Shown in pieces: positions 58,881 through 64,000 of a stretch of DNA of 64,000 nucleotides. The position numbers and the translations under genes were made by a program. The DNA is from Beroe ovata. Its lineage: Eukaryota > Ctenophora > Nuda > Beroida > Beroidae. Below the pieces are notes generated by a model. The model was not told the origin of the DNA, made no database searches, and saw nothing but the letters and a program-made list of their open reading frames with translations. Location: NCBI GenBank assembly GCA_946803715.1, contig CAMPET010000006.1, positions 579,006-643,005 of the forward strand, written 5' to 3'. Numbering within the stretch: the stretch's first letter is position 1; each line of letters begins with the position of its first letter.

Positions 58881-59085
58881 TTAATCAGGCCAGTCAAGGT
58901 CACTGGAGAACAGAATGTTGCGTACTTTACATTTAAATAGAGCTAAGGATTTTTCTTGCCTTATTTCACATGGTATGTTATTCCAGAGTACAATGGACCT
59001 ATAAAAGAAGCTATTTTCAAAGCTATCACAGTGCGGTTTCAGGTTACATTTGATGTGAGTGAGATCAGTGCTGTCAATAATTGCC
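58881..59085 (-). mobile_element. 3' coding end of CR1-like LINE ORF2
   Basis: Minus-strand frame reads THIKCNLKPHCDSFENSFFY, then RSIVLWNNIPCEIRQEKSLA, LFKCKVRN and a stop at 58881-58883. This is the typical C-terminal signature of CR1/Rex-type reverse transcriptase proteins (x-NSFF-x-R-x-x-x-LWN-x-x-P). It lies downstream of, and in the same orientation as, the larger ORF2 piece at 60.2-62.4 kb. Together they indicate one element whose central RT part is missing. Confidence 0.7.
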
Positions 59086-59109
59086 GAGGTTTTTCTCGTA
59101 GTAAATATT

Positions 59110-59345
59110 TGGAAATTTTTCCCAAAACCAAATAATATTTGGTTGTTTCTGTTCGCGGCAACTGGCGTTCTTTATTTTAAACTCTATGATATGAAAAAGA
59201 ACGCGGCATATTTTACAGACTGCCGCCAAATCACGTGTAGAAACACCGCAGCTTTTTCTAGTTTAAATATCATAGAGTTTAAAATAAAGAACGCCAGTTG
59301 CCGAGAACAGAAACAACCAAATATTATTTGGTTTTGGGAAAAATA
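59110..59345. mobile_element. Fold-back/MITE-like element
   Basis: Left arm (about 59113-59193) and right arm (about 59263-59342) are near-perfect inverted copies of about 78 bp: 'tttttcccaaaaccaaataa' ... 'ttggttttgggaaaaa'. The loop is about 70 bp. The open frame spanning it is an artefact. The element lies between the two LINE ORF2 fragments and may have inserted into the LINE. Confidence 0.85.
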
Positions 59346-60166
59346 TCACTGTTTTTCAGTTCTAGAATAGTGAGATATTCCTCACTTTCATCATGTAGAC
59401 GTTTCGAGTGGAATTTACCTAATTGGTCAATTATCCAATTAGCTAATTGAGACATAAAGTGAACTTAAATCGATTGCTATAATCATTAAGGACTAAGGCG
59501 TCATATAATTTCGTTGAAAAAACCTACCTATCTGCTTTAGATCACGAGATATCGACCTTAATTAGGTTAATAAGGTCAGCTGAATAATGAGGTTTTCGGA
59601 GTAACCGAACAAGTATCATAAAATTGCACAGAAACGAACCAAAGCCTCGATTCCCGTTGGAATAACGAGTATATCTGCGTCAGATCTACAGATATTCACT
59701 TTAATTAGGTTAATTAGGTGATTAACTAATTGGCAGTCGGATGGAATTGAAGGAATATCGGTAACTTGGACATGCAATTGCAGTTCAGAAAAAATAGCCT
59801 GTTTTATTCATCAAAATGTCCTTGAAATCCAGAAAATCCAGTTTTGCTTCAAATTGCAAAATTTGCCATACCCAGTACCAATTATGACGTCATAATTATG
59901 TCTAAAAGCGATCAATTTCGTTCCAACCCGGTTATTAACATTTTCGAGGCCATGACCAAGAACATATCGAGAGATGGAGTCCTGAAACCTTCCAGTTTTC
60001 TCACATTAGTGATTACAAATTTACCAATATTTTAGGCATTATTTTGCGAAAGTGCCCCTCAATTAACCTCAATTATCTCAATTATCCTAACGAGTTTGAT
60101 CAAACTCGACCACATGACTGGAAAGTAAATTGAATTTCCTTTCATTGATATGTCACATGTTTTCCG
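59346..60166. other. Non-coding AT-rich sequence between LINE fragments
   Basis: Contains repeated 'ttaattaggttaat' and 'ccaattagctaattg' words (59420-59445, 59560-59575, 59700-59730, 60060-60085). No RT coding remains. It may be an inserted repeat or replacement sequence that interrupts the LINE. Confidence 0.4.
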
Positions 60167-62405
60167 CTATCTGAAAAGCTTCATATCGAAAATTACCGTT
60201 GAAATCCACATATTTTTCAGAACAGAAAAAATTNTGAGTGATATAGGCCTATAATTTTCGATCATACCCTTATCCCCTTTCTTATGAACAGGTACAATCG
60301 AGGCTAATTTCCATTCTGCTGGTATGCAACCAGTTATGTATGCTATATTGAATATTGAGGCAAGGGGCTTGGCCAATGATGCAGTACAATTTTTCAGCAC
60401 CATGCCATGAATTCCATCAGGACCAGCAGCTTTAGAAGAATTTACTTCCTTTAGTAGTAACATGATATCAAGACTGTGAAATTTTAGGTCGCTGAAGGAG
60501 TTGCTTGCACACATGTCTATGTCGATGTCATAATTACTTTCCTCGCAGAACTGTTCAAAGAAAAATTCATTAAACAGATTAGCTTGATCAATGGGCTTCG
60601 TTCTGAAACGATTTTTATAGTGCACAGTTTCAGGGATACGTGTCGATTTAGACTTAGATTTGACATATTTCCAGAATTTTTTAGAGATAAGAGAAGGATC
60701 GGTTTCATCTACTACATTAAGACGCATTTTTTCGTCCATGACTTTTTTGAATTTGGTTCTAGACTCACGAAACTTTTTATGGTCTTCTTCTGTACCAGTC
60801 GCAGAGTTAGCCCTAGCTCTCCATTTTTCTTTGTCTTTTAGGATTTTATCACATTCAGTGTCAAACCAAGGAGGTTGAAACTGAAATTTAATTGACTTTT
60901 TCGGTATATGTTTCTCACATGTGTCAGTTAAGATAGTTTTGAACATTGGCCAAGATATATGTGGATCCTGATTACCGACAATGTTATCCCAATCTACTCT
61001 TTTTAGTTCAAAGTTGATACTTTTCCAATCAGCCTTGCTATAGTCAAAAACTTTGCGTTTGACAGTTTTTTTGACTGATACGTCTAATTTTAAATTGAAT
61101 TGAATACTAAAGTGGTCTGATGCACAGGCTTTGTCTTTATCTAGGACTTTTAACTCGCTTACTAAGTCAGGTACGTTCGTAAATAGAAGATCCAGAATAT
61201 TTCCATTTTTATGCGTAGGAAAGTTTATCAGCTGGGTATGGTTCATTCATGAGTAATTCCAGAAATTTCTGGTGCAGTTCAACTGTTGTAAAACTAATTG
61301 GCCATTGAATTTCAGGAAAGTTTAGATCTCCAATGAGGATATGCTTGTCTAATTTCTTTTTACTGGCCAAAGTCGTGAGGTAACTTTTGATCAATTCAAA
61401 ATTCTCGAGACCCAGTGTCCCTACTCTGTAGAACGTGGACAGAGTGAAGCGTTTACCGGTCGGAAGTTTAAAATTTACAGTAAGAATTTCAGCTTGGATT
61501 TTCATGAGGCTGACCTGAGTAGATTCTAGACATATGTCTTTTCTGTGTGCAATCAGCACACCCCCACCATTTTTTCTGAATTTTTTGGGCTGTGCCGGAT
61601 CAAAGGGATGCGTTTTTCCAGAACGGTCACATCTTAATACTTTGTAGCTGTTTGCAGGGAGGATTTCCGAGTCTAATATGGTTGGCTTTGTCCACGTCTC
61701 GTTAATGATGACAATATCAGGTTTATGCTCAAAAATGAAACTTTGGAGTTCATAGATTTTTTTCATGTTCAAGGGTGGTGATTCGGATTTAAGGTCCCTT
61801 GGTGTGATCAAGCCCTGGATATTATTGTAGAAGATCTTGAGTGGTCTAGTTTGAACATTTTGGTTCAATCGAGGCCCAGGGTTGAGAAGACTAGGGTTTA
61901 CTATCGTTATGAGTATGAAGTTTAGTGTAAAAAACCAGTACAGTAACATTTGAAATAGCTTATTAACTCTGCTTATGGTTGGTGTTGTCACTTTATCATT
62001 GCTTAGTGTTAATCGATAGAGTAAAAAATATCTGACTTTCTTGTTTAGTTGAGCATATCGTATTATGATTGAGACGAGGATTGCGAAGAGTTGTTTTATA
62101 TGAGGAATTACAATGGTGAGTTGATGGAACTCGTTTTTGGGTTGATGGCCAGACCATGAGTGGGATACTTTCACTGGGAAATTTTTACAAGACATGATTA
62201 ACATAGACATACTTAATGTACTGAACAGTGTTACTACGTACAGATACAATACAAGCGACAGAGTTATACTAATCGACACAGAACTCACAGTACATGACGG
62301 ACTTTGGCGTAACTTACAAGAAACGCATGAATACTTACCCCCACCCATACCTTTTGACCGATTGTACACTCCAATACGTTCACGATATAAATGTAGATCA
62401 ACCAT
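60167..62405 (-). mobile_element. CR1-like LINE ORF2: APE endonuclease and N-terminal half of reverse transcriptase, broken
   Basis: Minus strand. The first piece (62405-61209) carries the endonuclease: KIFYNNIQG, IVIINETW (catalytic Glu), GGGVLIAHR, FYRVG, GDLNFPEIQWP. The second piece (61246-60167) continues with INFPTHKNGNILDLLFTN and the SDHFS motif, then a linker and RT start motifs AAGPDGIHGMVLKN and PVHKKGDKGMIENYRPISL. The frame shifts at a (TCAT)2 tandem, 61243-61250. Reading through RT stops at an ambiguous base (60234) followed by unrelated text; the YADD catalytic block is absent. Upstream residues of the first frame (about 180 codons) have no domain and may be spacer. Not functional as it stands. 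Confidence 0.88.
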
Positions 62406-62491
62406 GTAATAATGTTAGATCGTCAACCGGCAATGAGTTGGGGTATATTAGTCCACACTGCTAGATATTCTGTGAGTAGATTCAGTAACGA

Positions 62492-63973
62492 TCATATTCT
62501 GATAACAGGATTAAATCTACCGCGAATCTTGGCGATGAAAGCACGAGCCAAAACACTTAGACCTTTATTACTGAGGTGAACTCCATCCCATCGATATAGG
62601 TCAGGCTTGATGTGATTGTTTTTGCCCAGGAATTCATTGAATATATCCAGATAGTAGCACTGATTTAATGCACACAGTTTGACAAGAAGTTTATTGAAAC
62701 CAAGTACATTGCTCACAGTAAAAGCGTTTTCCACTCTCTGAGGCAACAGTGACTGGATGTAAACTGTGGAGTTAGGGTAGTAGCTCTTGATTTTGGAGAT
62801 GAGGTTCTCCAAGGGTGAGTACAAGTGACCCACAGTGCTCCTCCTGTTGTTGCGGAGATCGTTTGTACCCACGCTTAGGATAACCTTATCCACGCACTCT
62901 GTTGGGTCCTCATTCCTGTAATGCCCATCGAGCAGTTCACTAAGATGGCTGATTTTAGCCCCTCGCTTACAGAGATTTACAACATGGACCTTACCAGAGG
63001 TCCCTGATAACTTGTTGTAATCAAGGTAGAAGGGGATAGAGGTACCAAGAACAAGAGTTGTTTTGTGCACAGGGGCTTGACGGGGTCGTGGGGAGGCTGG
63101 TTTACTGATAAATGGCCATTCATCTTTTACCTCCGTATATCTTATCTTTCGAAACGATATACTGAACCTCTCACTGCATTCTCGGTTCCTGGCCGGCAGT
63201 ACCTGATGCTTTGTGTTTGCCTGTGCCCCTGGGTTCATGACAAAGAGAGACCCTTCATGAAGAGTGTGTTTCCCACACAGCTGCCCATTAGTCTTGTCAA
63301 ATATACCAATATCCCGGGTTTCCCCAATAGAAAAACATGCAATTGGACAAGACTGATCAATGTAGCTCTCGTCATCTGAGTGAGGGCGAGTTCTAGCTGC
63401 TCCGTCCGCATAGAAGTTCACGATGCAGCTGTTATAGTCACTTCCCCCTGTGAGGCTGGATGCTAGGGACCGCAACCTACTGATGTGGGGGAAATTGTCC
63501 ATATCCATGGAAGGCAAGTTCGTGTTTTGGGGACTTTTGATAATCCATTGAGATGCTACCTTGCGCCTATCTACAGTCCCAGACTTCTCTCTGAGTCCCA
63601 TTGATTCAATTTCAGCTGTAAGTTCTGCTACGAAATCTGCTGGAGATTCCGGTGGGTTTGCGCTAGATGGGGACAGCAATAGAGACCCGGCTGGATTGCT
63701 GGTGGTGGGCTGGACTGACTCAGAAGAAGGGCAGATGATACGAGGAATGATGGAAAATTGCTCATTGAGAGAGTGTGAAACTGAGTTCTTCTTATTGTTC
63801 AATAAGTTCTGGCAATGGCATAGAACCTCACGCAAACACTTATCATCCGCATTACTGAGTAATAAAAGTACCTGTTGGGTGATGTCTGGAGAAGCGTTGG
63901 AGGATGCAGGAGCGGTAGGGAGAGGAGATGAGGATGCCTCAATGTGCTGCTCACTTGTTAAGCCGGTTGACAT
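62492..63973 (-). mobile_element. LINE ORF1: AlkB-like 2OG-Fe(II) oxygenase fused to SGNH esterase
   Basis: Minus-strand frame of 493 residues, directly upstream of ORF2 in the same orientation (86 bp gap), so taken as the LINE first protein. Residues 1-180: Ser/Pro-rich with a helical patch. Residues about 180-278: AlkB-type oxygenase with NFYADGAARTRPHSDDE (metal ligands His198, Asp200), NTKHQV (His256) and RFSISFR (Arg269, Arg275, 2OG and RX5R signature). Residues about 305-485: SGNH/GDSL hydrolase with VLGTSI (Ser312), SVGTNDLRN (Asn371) and WDGVHLSNKG (Asp463, His466). All key residues are present and the frame is open, in contrast to the broken ORF2. Esterase-bearing ORF1 is known in CR1 elements; the oxygenase fusion is the odd part. 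The 5' UTR lies at or beyond the window edge. Confidence 0.8.
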
Positions 63974-64000
63974 TGTCTTCCTTCCTATTACATTGCCATA

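Noticed and set aside
59059-59370. 103-codon frame over the fold-back element
   Set aside because: It is produced by the inverted repeat arms and has no protein signature.
61570-62405. The first 180 codons of the LINE endonuclease frame as a protein domain
   Set aside because: Hydrophobic, low-information text upstream of the KIFYNNIQG start of the endonuclease; more likely spacer between ORF1 and ORF2.

Overview
The window is nuclear DNA of an animal. Evidence: spliced genes with short GT-AG introns, interstitial TTAGGG repeats, dense microsatellites and minisatellites, a CR1-like non-LTR retrotransposon, and animal gene families (POLG, ESS2, tektin, THEG-type, SLC6, GLB1, HEX, VWA5A). Many introns are 70-300 bp and several intergenic gaps are only 235-400 bp. 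A plant-style C2-phospholipase D gene is unusual for animals. An early-branching lineage (sponge, ctenophore or similar) fits, but the sequence alone does not settle it. Short N runs show a draft assembly. All multi-exon models below come from hand-checking splice sites, reading phase and protein similarity; they are not transcript-supported.

Layout. 0.9-8.8 kb (+): two paralogous fatty acid hydroxylases (FAXDC2-like) flank an intronless mitochondrial DNA polymerase gamma. 9.3-11 kb (+): an unrecognised gene whose first intron holds telomere-like and inverted repeats. 11.6-17 kb (+): the splicing factor ESS2; its 3 kb intron 2 holds a small secreted Ig-domain gene on the opposite strand. 17.3-24.1 kb (-): a C2-phospholipase D-like gene with both HKD motifs destroyed; one of its introns contains a complete intronless VIT/VWA (VWA5A-like) gene on the + strand. 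25.2-29.0 kb (+): a disordered, Cys-rich and Ig-domain protein. 29.2-42.7 kb (-): a lysosomal cluster of beta-galactosidase A, beta-hexosaminidase and beta-galactosidase B, in which copy B has lost its catalytic nucleophile. 43.3-48.8 kb (+): a sodium-coupled SLC6 transporter. 50.6-54.9 kb (-): two axonemal genes, tektin and a THEG-type protein. 55-64 kb: gene-poor and repeat-rich, with a fold-back MITE-like element, GC-rich repeats and a broken CR1-like LINE. The LINE first ORF fuses an AlkB-like 2OG-Fe(II) oxygenase to an SGNH esterase.

Functional themes are lysosomal glycan breakdown (GLB1/HEX/GLB1), ciliary structure (tektin plus THEG-type) and lipid metabolism (hydroxylases, C2-PLD). The most noteworthy points are the oxygenase-esterase ORF1, the dead C2-PLD that hosts another gene, the nested antisense Ig gene, and the beta-galactosidase pseudoenzyme.
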